Shown here in pieces: positions 8,932 to 18,052 of a DNA stretch of 64,000 bases. A model generated the notes under the pieces. The model was not told where the DNA came from and did not search any database. It saw only the letters and a list, made by a program, of their open reading frames with translations. Each line of letters starts with the position of its first letter. Position 1 is the first letter of the stretch. Location of the stretch: assembly GCA_050187415.1 (NCBI GenBank), contig JBFWXN010000022.1, forward strand, positions 8,903 to 72,902. Direction: 5' to 3'. Position numbers and translations under genes: made by a program. The DNA is from Ga0077555 sp050187415 (lineage in GTDB: Bacteria > Pseudomonadota > Alphaproteobacteria > Rhizobiales > Hyphomicrobiaceae).

Positions 8932-9993
8932 TCAGCTCTTCAGTTCCTTGTCCCACCAGTCTTTCAGCGCGACGTCGTTCTTGGTCATGTAGCCATAGTC
9001 GAGGTCGACGAGTTGCTTCACCTCGTCGGGCGTGAAACCGATCCGTTTATTGAGATCGGGAGCGACGACCGCATTGGTGACCGTGGGGTTGTAGCCCATG
9101 TCGATCGCAAAGGCCTCCTGCGCGCTCTTCGAGAGCATGGCGTCGAGAAAGGCATAGGCGCCGTCCTTGTTCGGCGAATTCTTGCAGATGACAAAGCCGG
9201 AGACGTAGGCGATCGCACCTTCGGTAGGCGTGATGGCCTTGACGTTGATACCCGCATTCTGCCACTGGACCACGCGCGCCTTCCACATCACACCGACACC
9301 GAACTCGTCGGCCTTGAGGCCCTGGGCAAACGCTTCGTTCGTGGGGTAGATGCGCATGCCTGCCTTCTTGCACTCGAGCAGCAGCTTTTTGCCGGGCTCC
9401 AAATCGCCGACGCTGCCGCCAGCGGCGAGCGAGGCGCACGCGAGCGTGTACTGGTACTGGATGTCGATGATCGCGAGCTTGTTGCCATGCTTCGGATCGA
9501 AGGTTTCCTTGTAGCTTTTCGGCGCCTCCTTCACGACGTGATCGTTGTTGACGACGACCTTGCCCGAATAGATGTGCCCGACCCCGTAGGGATACTTCAT
9601 CGACGGGATGAGGTTGGCGGCGTTCTTGAGTTTCCCATAGTCGATCGGCGCAACGACACCGGCATCGTTCATCTGGAACATGTTGACGGCGGAAAGGCCC
9701 TGCACGTCCGTCGTGCCTCGAGGCAAACGCGCCTCGGCCAGCATTTTGGACCGGCGCTGCGGGTCACCGGCCTGATCCTGAACCACGTCCCAACCCTCGG
9801 GAATCAGCACGGGCTTCTCGATATTCTTGTTGAGCAGTCGCGCATAGTCGCCGCCCCAGGTACCGACCACGATGCGGCCTTTCGATTGCGCCTGCGCGCC
9901 TGTCGGCGCGCCAAGTGCCGCGGCTACGCCAAGTCCGGCTGCTCCCTGCACGACTTGCCTGCGGCTCGGTGCAGACTTCCATGAACGCGTCAT
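8932..9993 (-). CDS. ABC transporter substrate-binding protein (family 1, PotD-like), Tat signal
   Basis: Periplasmic solute receptor, 353 residues. The N-terminus carries a twin-arginine signal (SRRQVVQGAAGLGVAAALG, then GAQAQ), so it is probably exported folded through Tat. The mature protein starts with GRIVVGTWGGDY, usual for polyamine- and thiamine-type binding proteins, and has MKYPYGVGHIYSG and PNKDGAYAFLDAML, segments shared by the family. It lies between the ATPase gene (40 bp upstream) and the permease gene in the same operon. The ligand is not predictable from sequence by eye. Confidence 0.92.
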   Translation of the reverse strand: MTRSWKSAPSRRQVVQGAAGLGVAAALGAPTGAQAQSKGRIVVGTWGGDYARLLNKNIEKPVLIPEGWDVVQDQAGDPQRRSKMLAEARLPRGTTDVQGLSAVNMFQMNDAGVVAPIDYGKLKNAANLIPSMKYPYGVGHIYSGKVVVNNDHVVKEAPKSYKETFDPKHGNKLAIIDIQYQYTLACASLAAGGSVGDLEPGKKLLLECKKAGMRIYPTNEAFAQGLKADEFGVGVMWKARVVQWQNAGINVKAITPTEGAIAYVSGFVICKNSPNKDGAYAFLDAMLSKSAQEAFAIDMGYNPTVTNAVVAPDLNKRIGFTPDEVKQLVDLDYGYMTKNDVALKDWWDKELKS

Positions 9994-10033
9994 CTACCAC
10001 TCCCTTGTTTGACGGAGATTTTCTCTCGCCAGC

Positions 10034-11110
10034 CTACGTCGCCTTCTCGTGCATCGTTGACGGAAAAATCGCAGCGGATGTCGCCGGCCAGCCGACGTGA
10101 AGACGGTCGCCGACCCGAGGCGCGTCGCCGGCGATGGGGTTCTGCATCTGCACGACGATACGGTCGGTCGGCGACACGCGGATGTGCAGGTCGATGCTCG
10201 GACCGAGGTAGGATGCGAGTTCAAGAACGCCCGGAATGACGTTGTCCATGCCCGACAGGGTCTCGGCCGACCCGAACGCAATCCGCTCCGGCCTGAGCGC
10301 CAGCGCTGCCGGTCCAGGCGCACACTCGAGGCATTTGAGCTCGAGGCCGCCGTCGGTGACGAAGCGCCCCGGCGCCGTGATATTCCCCTCGAGAAACGTC
10401 GAACGGCCGACGAAGCCCGCAACGAACCGATCGGCCGGGCGCTCGTAGAGATCCTGTTGCGAGCCGATCTGGGCGACGCGGCCTTCATTCATCACCACGA
10501 GGCGGTCGGCCATCGTCAGGGCCTCCTCCTGGTCGTGGGTCACCATGATGGTCGTGAGCGCCAGCTGGCGCTGCAGCTCGCGAATTTCGATGCGCACCTC
10601 CTGACGAAGCTTCGCATCGAGGTTGGACAGCGGCTCGTCCAGCAGAAGCACGTCCGGATTGATGACCAGGGCACGCGCCAATGCGACGCGCTGCTGCTGG
10701 CCGCCTGAGAGCTCGCGCGGCAACCGCTCCCCCAGATGGCCGAGGCGGACGAGACGCAGCACTTCGGCGACCCGGGTCTCGATCTCCGGCTTCGACACCT
10801 TCCGCATCTCGAGGCCGAACGCCACGTTCTGGGCGGCGGTCAGGTGCGGAAAGAGGGCATAGCTCTGGAAAACGAGACCCGCGTTGCGCTTCCAGGGCGG
10901 GAGGCCGGTCACGTCGCGGCCACCGAGGACGACCTGTCCCGATGTCGGCTCGATGAAACCGGCGACCATTCGCAGTGTCGTCGTCTTGCCGCAGCCCGAC
11001 GGTCCGAGCAGGACCAGGAACTCGCCGTCGGCCAAAGTCAGGTCGAAGTTGCGCACCGCGTGGAAGTCGCCGTACCGCTTCGTCAGTTGCTGGAGGACGA
11101 GATCCGCCAT
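10034..11110 (-). CDS. ABC transporter ATP-binding protein (PotA-like)
   Basis: Cytoplasmic ATPase that powers the importer, 358 residues from the ATG at 11110. The frame extends upstream, but those codons belong to the other frame of the permease gene. Walker A GPSGCGKTTT, Q-loop GLVFQSYALFPH, signature LSGGQQQRVALARAL, Walker B DVLLLDEPLSN and the switch histidine in MVTHDQEEAL are all present. They are followed by a C-terminal TOBE-like regulatory domain (FLEGNITAPGRF, LALRPERIAF). The start codon shares one base with the stop of the upstream permease gene (TAATG), so translation is coupled. Confidence 0.95.
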   Translation of the reverse strand: MADLVLQQLTKRYGDFHAVRNFDLTLADGEFLVLLGPSGCGKTTTLRMVAGFIEPTSGQVVLGGRDVTGLPPWKRNAGLVFQSYALFPHLTAAQNVAFGLEMRKVSKPEIETRVAEVLRLVRLGHLGERLPRELSGGQQQRVALARALVINPDVLLLDEPLSNLDAKLRQEVRIEIRELQRQLALTTIMVTHDQEEALTMADRLVVMNEGRVAQIGSQQDLYERPADRFVAGFVGRSTFLEGNITAPGRFVTDGGLELKCLECAPGPAALALRPERIAFGSAETLSGMDNVIPGVLELASYLGPSIDLHIRVSPTDRIVVQMQNPIAGDAPRVGDRLHVGWPATSAAIFPSTMHEKAT

Positions 11111-11964
11111 TACACGAGCCGCGCCAGCTTGACGAAGCGATCGGTCGCCAGCATGGCGCCCCCGATCAGCAGAATTTGGAGTACGGACACCGCCGCGATT
11201 GTCGGGTCGATCTTCCATTCGAGGTATTGCAGGATGGCGATGGGCAGCGTCGTTCTCCCGGGCCCGACGAGGAAAAGGCTCATCTCCAGATTGCCGAACG
11301 AGGAGACGAAACCGAACAGCGCCGCAGCCACCACGCCCGGCAGGATCGAAGGCAATGTCACTCGCCGGAACGTGGTCCAGCGTCCGGCGCCGAGGCTCTG
11401 CGCCGCCTCCTCGATGATCCGGTCGAAGCCGGCCAAGGTCGCGGTGACGAGGCGGACCGTCCACGGGATCACAACGAGAACGTGACCGGCGATCAGGCCG
11501 CCGAGCGAGCCGAGGATGGGCAGCCCGGTATGGATCTCGGTCTCGACATGGAACACGTAAATCGCCATGCCGAGCACGATCCCGGGCACCACCAGCGGCA
11601 GCAGCAAGAGGTTGTTGAGCCCCTCCCTGCCGCGAAAGCGAAACCGGGACAGGCAAAGAGCGGCAGGGATGCCGACGGCGAGCCCGATCACGGTCGCGAT
11701 CACGCCAACCTCGAGACTGAGCAGAAACCCCGAGATGAAGCGATCATTGCCGGGGATGGCCTTGAACCACTTGAGCGAGTAACCCTCGGGCGGGAAAGAC
11801 GGGACCTCCTGCGCGAAGAACGCCAGCCAGGTGACGAAGAATAGCGGCGTCAGAATGTAGGCCATCGCCAGACCGGCGACCGCGCGGAGCGCAATGCCGC
11901 CAAGGCCGACGCGCAAGCGCCGTCGCGTCGGAAGTGGCGTCGGATGCTCGGCTGTCGATACCAT
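11110..11964 (-). CDS. ABC transporter permease, polyamine/opine type (PotC-like)
   Basis: Second inner-membrane permease of the importer, 284 residues, six predicted helices. The EAA loop reads EEAAQSLGAGRWTTFRRVTLPSILPG. PSFPPEGYSLKWFKAIPGN after helix 1 is the standard PotC-type periplasmic segment. It is the first transporter gene of the minus-strand operon, 34 bp after the amidohydrolase gene, and overlaps the ATPase start by one base. The pair of permeases plus one ATPase and one binding protein makes a complete four-protein system. Confidence 0.93.
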   Translation of the reverse strand: MVSTAEHPTPLPTRRRLRVGLGGIALRAVAGLAMAYILTPLFFVTWLAFFAQEVPSFPPEGYSLKWFKAIPGNDRFISGFLLSLEVGVIATVIGLAVGIPAALCLSRFRFRGREGLNNLLLLPLVVPGIVLGMAIYVFHVETEIHTGLPILGSLGGLIAGHVLVVIPWTVRLVTATLAGFDRIIEEAAQSLGAGRWTTFRRVTLPSILPGVVAAALFGFVSSFGNLEMSLFLVGPGRTTLPIAILQYLEWKIDPTIAAVSVLQILLIGGAMLATDRFVKLARLV

Positions 11965-11998
11965 CTCCCCGTCTCTCTTTCCTGCCGCTCCTGGCGCT

Positions 11999-13243
11999 TC
12001 AGCAAAGATTGTTCCGATGAAGCCGTCCGCCCTTCATGATGAGCGCCAGGCGCTCACCCTGGCCGGAAAGCACCGCAAGCGACGTCAGTGGATTGCCGTC
12101 GACGACGAGAATGTCGGCGAAGGCGCCGGGCGCGAGCGTGCCGAGCTTTCCCTCCTGGCGCAGAACCTTCGCGCCGATAGTCGTTGCGGAGCGGATGATC
12201 TCGATTGGTGAGACGACCTCCGAACGCAACTCGAACTCGCGCGACTGGTCCCAGTGCAGCTCGCCCAGGAGATCGCTCCCGAACGCCACCGGCACGCCGG
12301 CCCGCCGGCAGATTTCAAGCGACTTGAGACCGCCTTCGATCACCATGTCGTTCTTGGCAAGGCTTTCGGGTGACATGCCGAATTGGGCCGCACGGTCCTT
12401 CATGGCGTAATAGGCGACCAGGTTCGCAACCAGGAACATGCCCTTCCGGGCCATGAGCTGCGCGGAAGGATCGTCGACCAGATTGCCGTGCTCGATGGTG
12501 CGCACACCAAGGTGCGCGGCGCGCGTGATCGCCTCGGCCGAATAGGCGTGGGCACACACATATCGGCCGAAAGCGTGCGCTTCCTCGACGGCAGCCGTCA
12601 CCTCGTCGACGGAGAACTGCAAGCTCTCCAATGGGTCGTAGGGCGACGCGACACCCCCCGACATCATGATCTTCACGTGGTCCGCGCCTTGCCGCATCTG
12701 CTCCCGCGCAGCTTTCCGCACTTCGTCCGCGCCGTCGGCCATGGCCGACTTGAATTGCAGGCCATCGCAGCAGATGCATGCGCCCCCCCTGTCGGTCCGC
12801 CGCCGGCTGTCCGCGTGCCCGCCCGTCGGGCCGATCGACTTGCCGGCTATGAAGAGGCGTGGCCCCTGCATGAGGCCTTGCTCGACGGCCGTTTTCACGC
12901 CCCAGTCGCAGCCACCGGTATCTCGCACGGTGGTGAATCCGCGATCAAGCATGGCTTTCAGGCGGACTGCCGCCCGCGCGGTCAAGAGCGTGAGCGGCAT
13001 GGCTTCGAGGAAGCGCACGTTGACTTCCGAATGCATGACGTGGACGTGGCAGTCGATCAGGCCGGGCATCAGCGTGCGGCCGGCGCAGTCGATCACCGTT
13101 GCGGCTCCCGACTTGATCGGCTTGGCCGCAACCTCGCGGATGAGGTCGCCCTCGACCAGGATCTCGTGGCCGCCGCGGAGCTCGCCGGTGGATGGCTCCA
13201 GCATCTCGAAGTTCGTGAACAGCACCTGGCTCATCGATGGCAT
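11999..13243 (-). CDS. Metal-dependent amidohydrolase (imidazolonepropionase/Xaa-Pro dipeptidase-like)
   Basis: Cytoplasmic amidohydrolase-superfamily enzyme, 414 residues, with a TIM barrel and small composite beta domain. Metal ligands are visible in LIDCHVHVMH, the carboxylated-lysine candidate in HVKIMMSGGVASPYDP, histidines in YVCAHAYSAEAI and IEHGNL, and a final aspartate in PVAFGSDLLGELHW. The sequence type resembles characterised L-Xaa-L-Pro, L-Xaa-Lys/Arg and N-acyl amino acid hydrolases; the exact substrate is unknown. It is a close paralogue of the next upstream gene and lies directly before the ABC importer, so the importer may supply its substrate. The start could also be ATG 13234. 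Confidence 0.88.
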   Translation of the reverse strand: MPSMSQVLFTNFEMLEPSTGELRGGHEILVEGDLIREVAAKPIKSGAATVIDCAGRTLMPGLIDCHVHVMHSEVNVRFLEAMPLTLLTARAAVRLKAMLDRGFTTVRDTGGCDWGVKTAVEQGLMQGPRLFIAGKSIGPTGGHADSRRRTDRGGACICCDGLQFKSAMADGADEVRKAAREQMRQGADHVKIMMSGGVASPYDPLESLQFSVDEVTAAVEEAHAFGRYVCAHAYSAEAITRAAHLGVRTIEHGNLVDDPSAQLMARKGMFLVANLVAYYAMKDRAAQFGMSPESLAKNDMVIEGGLKSLEICRRAGVPVAFGSDLLGELHWDQSREFELRSEVVSPIEIIRSATTIGAKVLRQEGKLGTLAPGAFADILVVDGNPLTSLAVLSGQGERLALIMKGGRLHRNNLC

Positions 13244-13331
13244 CCGGCATTGTCGTCGTCAGGTGTCGGCATGGCGCCACCGGCAGAAGCTTCGATAAGG
13301 TGATCGTCGCGCACCCGTGCCTGGCGCGCCG

Positions 13332-14564
13332 CTAGAGACGGTTCTTGTGTAGCTGGCCGCCCTTCATGATCAGGGCGAGATGCTGCCCGCGATCCTGGAA
13401 GAGGCCGAGATCGTTCAGCGGATTGCCGTCGACGACGATCAGGTCGGCAAAGGCTCCGGGGCGAACGCAACCAAGCTTGCCCTCCTGGCGCACCACCTGC
13501 GCGCCGATCAGCGTTGCCGCGCGGATGATCTCCATCGGCGTCTGCACCTCGGAGCGATGCAGGAACTCGCGCGACTGAGCCACCTGCAATTGGCCGAGCA
13601 GGTCGGTGCCATAGGCGACGGGAACGCCGGCGCGCTTGCAGATCTCGAGCGATCTCAATCCGCCGTCGATCACGAGGTCGTTCTTTTCGAGCATTTCGCC
13701 CGACATGCCGAACGTTTTCGCTTTGTCGCGCATCTCGTAATAGGTGACGAGGTTGGCGATCAGGAACATGCCTTTCTCGGCCATCAGCTTTGCCGAGGCG
13801 TCGTCGATCAGGTTGCCGTGCTCGATCGTCCTTACGCCACCGTTGGCGGCGCGCGAAATCGCCTCGGGCGTGTAGGCGTGGGCGCAGACGTAGCGACCGA
13901 AGGCGTGCGCCTCCTCGACCGCCGCCGCCACCTCACCCATCGAGAACTGGATGCTGTCCAGCGGATCGTAGGGACTGGCCACGCCGCCCGACATCATGAT
14001 CTTGATCTGATCGGCGCCCTGCCGCATCTGCTCCCTGGCCGAGCGGCGGACGTTGTCGGCCCCGTCCGACACCTCCATCGTGAAGCTCAGCGCATTGCAG
14101 CAGTAGCAGCCGCCGCCGCGATCCGTCCGACGCCGACCGTCACTGTGGCCGCCGGTCGGGCCGATCGCGCGCCCGGCGATGAACAGTCGCGGCCCGGCAA
14201 CGAGGCCCTGGTCGACGGCGGTCTTCAGGCCCCAATCCGCGCCACCCGTGTCGCGCACGGTCGTGAAACCTCGGTCGAGCATGGCGCGCATCAGGTCGAT
14301 GGCGCGCGCGGTCATGAGCGTGAGCGGTACGTTCTCGAGCTGGCGGATGTACACCTCCGACAGCGTCACGTGCACGTGCGCATCGATCAGCCCCGGCATC
14401 AGCGTACGCCGGCCGCAGTCGATCACGGTCGCCTCGGGGGCCTTGATCGGCTTTGGCGAGACCTCTTTGATCTGCCCGCCCTCCACGAGGAGTTCGTGTC
14501 CGCCCCTCAGCTCATCCTGCTCGGGATCGAGCAGCTCGAAATTCCGGAACAGAATTTGCGTCAT
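13332..14564 (-). CDS. Metal-dependent amidohydrolase, paralogue of its neighbour
   Basis: Same family and architecture as the following gene, with LIDAHVHVTLSEVY, QIKIMMSGGVASPYDP, YVCAHAYTPEAI, RTIEHGNLIDD and VAYGTDLLGQL at matching places, so the two look like a tandem duplication that has since diverged. The longer frame starts at 14597, but ATG 14564 gives the N-terminus MTQILFRNFELLDPEQDELRG, which aligns with its paralogue, and follows a GGGGAC-type ribosome-binding site. 410 residues. It is the first structural gene of the hydrolase-transporter run. A 251-bp gap without a recognised gene separates it from the LysR regulator. Confidence 0.88.
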   Translation of the reverse strand: MTQILFRNFELLDPEQDELRGGHELLVEGGQIKEVSPKPIKAPEATVIDCGRRTLMPGLIDAHVHVTLSEVYIRQLENVPLTLMTARAIDLMRAMLDRGFTTVRDTGGADWGLKTAVDQGLVAGPRLFIAGRAIGPTGGHSDGRRRTDRGGGCYCCNALSFTMEVSDGADNVRRSAREQMRQGADQIKIMMSGGVASPYDPLDSIQFSMGEVAAAVEEAHAFGRYVCAHAYTPEAISRAANGGVRTIEHGNLIDDASAKLMAEKGMFLIANLVTYYEMRDKAKTFGMSGEMLEKNDLVIDGGLRSLEICKRAGVPVAYGTDLLGQLQVAQSREFLHRSEVQTPMEIIRAATLIGAQVVRQEGKLGCVRPGAFADLIVVDGNPLNDLGLFQDRGQHLALIMKGGQLHKNRL

Positions 14565-14815
14565 GCGTTGTCCCCGCAGAATGGGCCAACAACACAATCG
14601 GCGGCCTCGATAGCTACGTCAAGGCATGGTCCGGAAGCGGATCATGCCGTGTTTATCGGCAATCAGGAGAGACACGCGGCAATTGGATCGCCGGTCGATG
14701 AGGCTGCCGACCACGTCGAGCGCACGTGTCGACATCTCGATCCGGCGCCCTGACGGCCGGTAACGGGCCTGACGGCGGTCGGTCCAGCGGAGACCAAATC
14801 AGCGGCGCGATCCGA

Positions 14816-15814
14816 CTAGACGTCAGACGTTTGCTGTCGGGACTTCCGGCGGGACGCTGCGGCAGCGTCCTTTCGGTAGCCGCCCAGTGCAGGCTCGGCA
14901 ATCTTCGGCGCCCTCTTCACAAGGTCGCGTCCGGGGAAGTGGGCGCGGGCATATGCGCCGAACTCATCGATGAATGCGCGCGCGTACGGCGGAAGGTATC
15001 GCCGCTTGCTCCAGGCGAGCGTTGTCCAGCGCCCGATCGGAACGCCGTTGTGGGCGAGCGGAATGAGAGCGACGTCTCGTCTCGGAGCGACGGCCGAGGG
15101 CAGGATTCCAACGCAATATCCGGCCGATGCCAGGGCGAAGATCGCGTTATGCGACGCACTCTCCATGGCGAATGTCGGGCGAACGGCTGCGGCATGGCAC
15201 GCATCGTCAAACCAGTCGCGCGAGCCGAAACCCTTTTTCAGGATATGCAAAGGAACTTTGGCAACATCATTCAACTCCAGCCGGGTTGGACCGGCCAGCG
15301 CGTGCCCTTTCGCAACCGCCGCCACGACATGGATCGGATAAAGCAGCCGACACTCGAATCGACTGTCGCCTCCCGGCACGTAGGCGATGTGCACGTCTCC
15401 ATCGTCCAGTCTTTGTGCCAGATTCGAGCCTCCGTCCTCGATGATATGAATATCGATGCCAGCATGACGCCGGCGCCAGTCACTCAGAAACGGAGCAAGG
15501 GTCGCTTCGATCATCGGCGGCGTGGCACCCAGCCTGATCACGCCGGCATCACAATTTCGGAAGGCCTGGGCTCGCTCGGCCAGTGCCTCGGCGTCGACGA
15601 GGAGCGCGCGCGCCCGCCGAAGGAGATCGTCACCAGCCGGAGTGAGACGCAGGCGGCGCTGCTCTCGCGTGAATAGCGCGACGCCGAGATCGTATTCCAA
15701 TGTTTGAAGCTGCCGCGACAGCGCCGGCTGGCTGACGTTGAGCTGCCTCGCGGCGCGCGTCACGCCGCCGGCGTCCGCTATGGCAACGAAGGCGCGAAGT
15801 TGCACGAGGTCCAT
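14816..15814 (-). CDS. LysR family transcriptional regulator
   Basis: DNA-binding regulator, 332 residues from ATG 15814 (the frame is open further upstream, but MDLVQLRAFVAIADAGGVTR is the normal LysR N-terminus). The winged helix-turn-helix covers about residues 1-60 (AARQLNVSQPALSRQLQTLE), followed by a linker helix and a periplasmic-binding-protein-like effector domain (IRLGATPPMIEATLAPFL). It reads in the same direction as the hydrolase-ABC run and divergently from the TauE gene. It could control either; the intergenic dyad at 15826-15839 suits a LysR site. Confidence 0.92.
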   Translation of the reverse strand: MDLVQLRAFVAIADAGGVTRAARQLNVSQPALSRQLQTLEYDLGVALFTREQRRLRLTPAGDDLLRRARALLVDAEALAERAQAFRNCDAGVIRLGATPPMIEATLAPFLSDWRRRHAGIDIHIIEDGGSNLAQRLDDGDVHIAYVPGGDSRFECRLLYPIHVVAAVAKGHALAGPTRLELNDVAKVPLHILKKGFGSRDWFDDACHAAAVRPTFAMESASHNAIFALASAGYCVGILPSAVAPRRDVALIPLAHNGVPIGRWTTLAWSKRRYLPPYARAFIDEFGAYARAHFPGRDLVKRAPKIAEPALGGYRKDAAAASRRKSRQQTSDV

Positions 15815-15825
15815 AACAATCACGT

Positions 15826-15839
15826 TTATGCATCGATAA
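15826..15839. promoter_or_regulatory. Candidate LysR operator between lysR and tauE-like gene
   Basis: TTAT-GCATCG-ATAA is a dyad containing a T-N11-A match, in the 95-bp divergent region 11 bp from the LysR start. Position and form fit an autoregulatory LysR box; there is no direct proof. Confidence 0.35.
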
Positions 15840-15909
15840 TGAGAGAATAAATGTATTGGACGCATGATGCAATCTGAAGCAGTTTCACCGCAATCGAGGT
15901 GACCTTGCC

Positions 15910-16674
15910 GTGACAACGTCTCTGCTTGCCGTGCTCGCCGCCACCATGGTGGCTACGTCTTTTCTGTCCGGCATCTTCGGCATGGCGGGCGGCATGATCC
16001 TGCTCGGCGTCCTCCTCGCCCTGCTTACGCTGCCGGAAGCAATGGCCCTGCATGCCGTCACCCAGATAGCATCCAACGGTTGGCGCGGCGTGTTGTGGGT
16101 GGGCCACGTGCGCTGGCGCGCTGCCAGCTGGTTTCTGTTGGGATGCGCCGCCTCTTTCGCGGTCTGGTCGATATGGCGGTACGTTCCTTCGAAACCACTC
16201 ACCCTCATCCTGCTGGGCGCCACACCGTTCATGGTCCGGATGCTGCCCGCCGGCCGCAAACCCGATCCGGACCGTCCCGTCCATGGCGTTCTCGTTGGTG
16301 CCGCTTCGATGATACTCATGCTGCTGGCTGGCGTTTCCGGACCGCTCATCGATACGTTTTTCTTAGGCGGAAAGTTCGAGCGGCGTCAGATCATCGCGAC
16401 CAAGGCTGCGTGTCAGGTTTTCTGTCACGGAGCCAAGCTCGCCTACTTTGGCGGTATCGTGGAGCGAGCAGGATCGCTGGATCCATGGCTCGCCGGGCTG
16501 GCCATGGTCGCGTCCGTGACAGGCACGTCACTGGCGAAACCCGTTCTCGAGCGTCTCAGCGACGCCCAATACCGCAGATGGGCCAATCATATCATTACGA
16601 CCATCGCCTTGGCCTACATCGCGCAGGGCCTCTATCAACTGGCAAGCACCGCAAGCAAAGGGATGCTGCAATGA
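15910..16674 (+). CDS. Sulfite exporter TauE/SafE family membrane protein
   Basis: Integral membrane protein of 254 residues with seven to eight hydrophobic segments, two-repeat TauE/SafE architecture. The first repeat contains the GIFGMAGGMILLGVL signature. Family members export sulfite, sulfoacetate or other small anions. The GTG start at 15910 is set by a strong GAGGTGA about eight bases upstream. It diverges from the LysR gene and overlaps the next gene by ATGA, implying coupling. Its anion is unknown. Confidence 0.88.
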   Translation: MTTSLLAVLAATMVATSFLSGIFGMAGGMILLGVLLALLTLPEAMALHAVTQIASNGWRGVLWVGHVRWRAASWFLLGCAASFAVWSIWRYVPSKPLTLILLGATPFMVRMLPAGRKPDPDRPVHGVLVGAASMILMLLAGVSGPLIDTFFLGGKFERRQIIATKAACQVFCHGAKLAYFGGIVERAGSLDPWLAGLAMVASVTGTSLAKPVLERLSDAQYRRWANHIITTIALAYIAQGLYQLASTASKGMLQ

Positions 16675-16901
16675 CGTCGACCATCGAACCTTTGATCTTG
16701 GACCTGGTGGAATGGGTGGCAAAGCAGCCGCGGGCCTACGCGGACGTGATGGACGCCTGGCGGACGTCATGTCCGCGATTGACGGTGTGGGAAGACGCGG
16801 TCGACCGCGGCTGGGTGCGCCGCGAGTTAGATCCCGGCAGGGGACTTCTTGTGATTGCGACACCCGAAGGTAAACAAATCCTGACGGAAAACGGTCGCTG
16901 A
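16671..16901 (+). CDS. Small conserved winged-helix-like protein coupled to the exporter
   Basis: 76-residue soluble protein. Its ATG overlaps the stop of the TauE-like gene (ATGA). The sequence LVEWVAKQPRAYADVMDAWR, then PRLTVWEDAVDRGWV, and a final VIATPEGKQIL looks like a compact winged helix, with the end resembling the wing strand of MarR-type regulators. I believe similar hypothetical proteins are widespread in rhizobia, but know no assigned role. It may be a DNA-binding partner or an independent regulator; I cannot tell. Confidence 0.75.
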   Translation: MTSTIEPLILDLVEWVAKQPRAYADVMDAWRTSCPRLTVWEDAVDRGWVRRELDPGRGLLVIATPEGKQILTENGR

Positions 16902-17038
16902 GCCTTACCTGTCGAACGCTGACGGCAACGACTGCGTCGCGTCGACCCTCGAGCTTCGACATGTCCAGCCAGGTGCTCTCGATCCGGCGCATCCCGCACC
17001 GAGCTCCGGCCGATGTCTGTCAGACAGAAGCACCCTCT

Positions 17039-18031
17039 TCAGGCGCCGCCGATCAAGATCCCTGCGGCGAGCACGAGACCGCCTCCAACCACGATCTGGA
17101 ACGTAGCGCGAAGGAACGGTGTCTCCATGAAGCGATGCTGAATCCAAACGATGACCCACAGCTCGATGAACACGACCAAAAGGGCCAGCGTCGTCGCCAC
17201 CCAGAACGATGGAATGAGATACGGCAAAGCATGCCCGAGGCCACCGACCGTGGTCATCGAACCGGACGCGATCCCGCGCTTCCAAGGCGAACCACGCCCG
17301 GAAAGCTTGCCGTCGTCGTGGGCCGCCTCCGTGAAACCCATCGAAATGCCGGCACCGACAGATGCAGACAAGCCGATGAGAAAAGTCGTCCAGGGATCAT
17401 GGGTGGCAAAGGCCGTCGCGAAGATGGGCGCAAGGGTCGAGACCGAACCATCCATCAAACCCGCAAGGCCCGGCTGGACCCACGTCAGCACGAATTGGCG
17501 GTGCCAGGCGCGATCCTCGTTTTCTCGCTCGCCCCCGCCCAGGTGCTTGTCTTCGAGCTTCTCGGCTGCCGCCTCGTGGCCGGCTTCGGCGGCGGCAAGG
17601 TCTCCCAACAGTTTTCGTGTTTCGGCGTCGGTAGACCGACCTGCCGCCGCCACATAAAAATCCCGAGCCTGACGTTCCATATCGGCGGCTTCGTAGCGCA
17701 CGCGCTCGATGCTCAGGTTCTCGACCAGCCATATCGGGCGGCGTGTGTAGAAGTCGGCGATATGTTCCCGGCGGATCGGAATGATGAACTGTCCGAACTG
17801 GCGCTGGTATGCTTCGATGAGGCGCCGGCGATGCTCGGATTCTTCGAGAGCCATGCCGTCGAAAACGGCCGCCGTGGCCGGATACGACAGGCGCAGCTTG
17901 GCGGCATAGGCCGCATATATTCTGCTGTCCTCCTCCTCGGAGGAGATCGCGAGCGCGAGCACTTCCTGCTCATTGAGGTCCTTGAAGCGGCGCTTGCCGA
18001 AAGCACCGAACGTAAGCCGATCCGATAGCAC
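17039..18031 (-). CDS. mbfA: Membrane-bound ferritin/iron exporter (ferritin-like + VIT1 domain)
   Basis: 330-residue protein with an N-terminal ferritin-like (rubrerythrin/erythrin) domain and a C-terminal vacuolar-iron-transporter (VIT1) membrane domain, the architecture of MbfA, which exports iron and protects against hydrogen peroxide in rhizobia and Agrobacterium. Di-iron ligands are seen in SSEEEDSRIY, ALEESEHRRRL, ERVRYEAADMERQA and AAAEAGHEAAAEKLE. The VIT part begins at WVQPGLAGLMDGSVSTLAPIF and has three or more helices (SASVGAGISMGFTEA). The start is GTG, with GAAGAGG upstream. An Irr-type box lies 22 bp before the start, so it is probably controlled by iron through Irr. Confidence 0.93.
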   Translation of the reverse strand: MLSDRLTFGAFGKRRFKDLNEQEVLALAISSEEEDSRIYAAYAAKLRLSYPATAAVFDGMALEESEHRRRLIEAYQRQFGQFIIPIRREHIADFYTRRPIWLVENLSIERVRYEAADMERQARDFYVAAAGRSTDAETRKLLGDLAAAEAGHEAAAEKLEDKHLGGGERENEDRAWHRQFVLTWVQPGLAGLMDGSVSTLAPIFATAFATHDPWTTFLIGLSASVGAGISMGFTEAAHDDGKLSGRGSPWKRGIASGSMTTVGGLGHALPYLIPSFWVATTLALLVVFIELWVIVWIQHRFMETPFLRATFQIVVGGGLVLAAGILIGGA

Positions 18032-18052
18032 GGGCGCCTCTTCAGAATAAAC

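Noticed and set aside
11110..11656. N-terminal extension of the ABC ATPase
   Set aside because: The frame is open but out of register with the overlapping permease gene; the ATPase clearly starts at ATG 11110 just before its first beta strand.
16080..16901. Single 273-residue protein covering the TauE end and the small gene
   Set aside because: Its first two thirds are the shifted frame of the TauE gene; only the last 76 residues, starting at ATG 16671, look like a protein.
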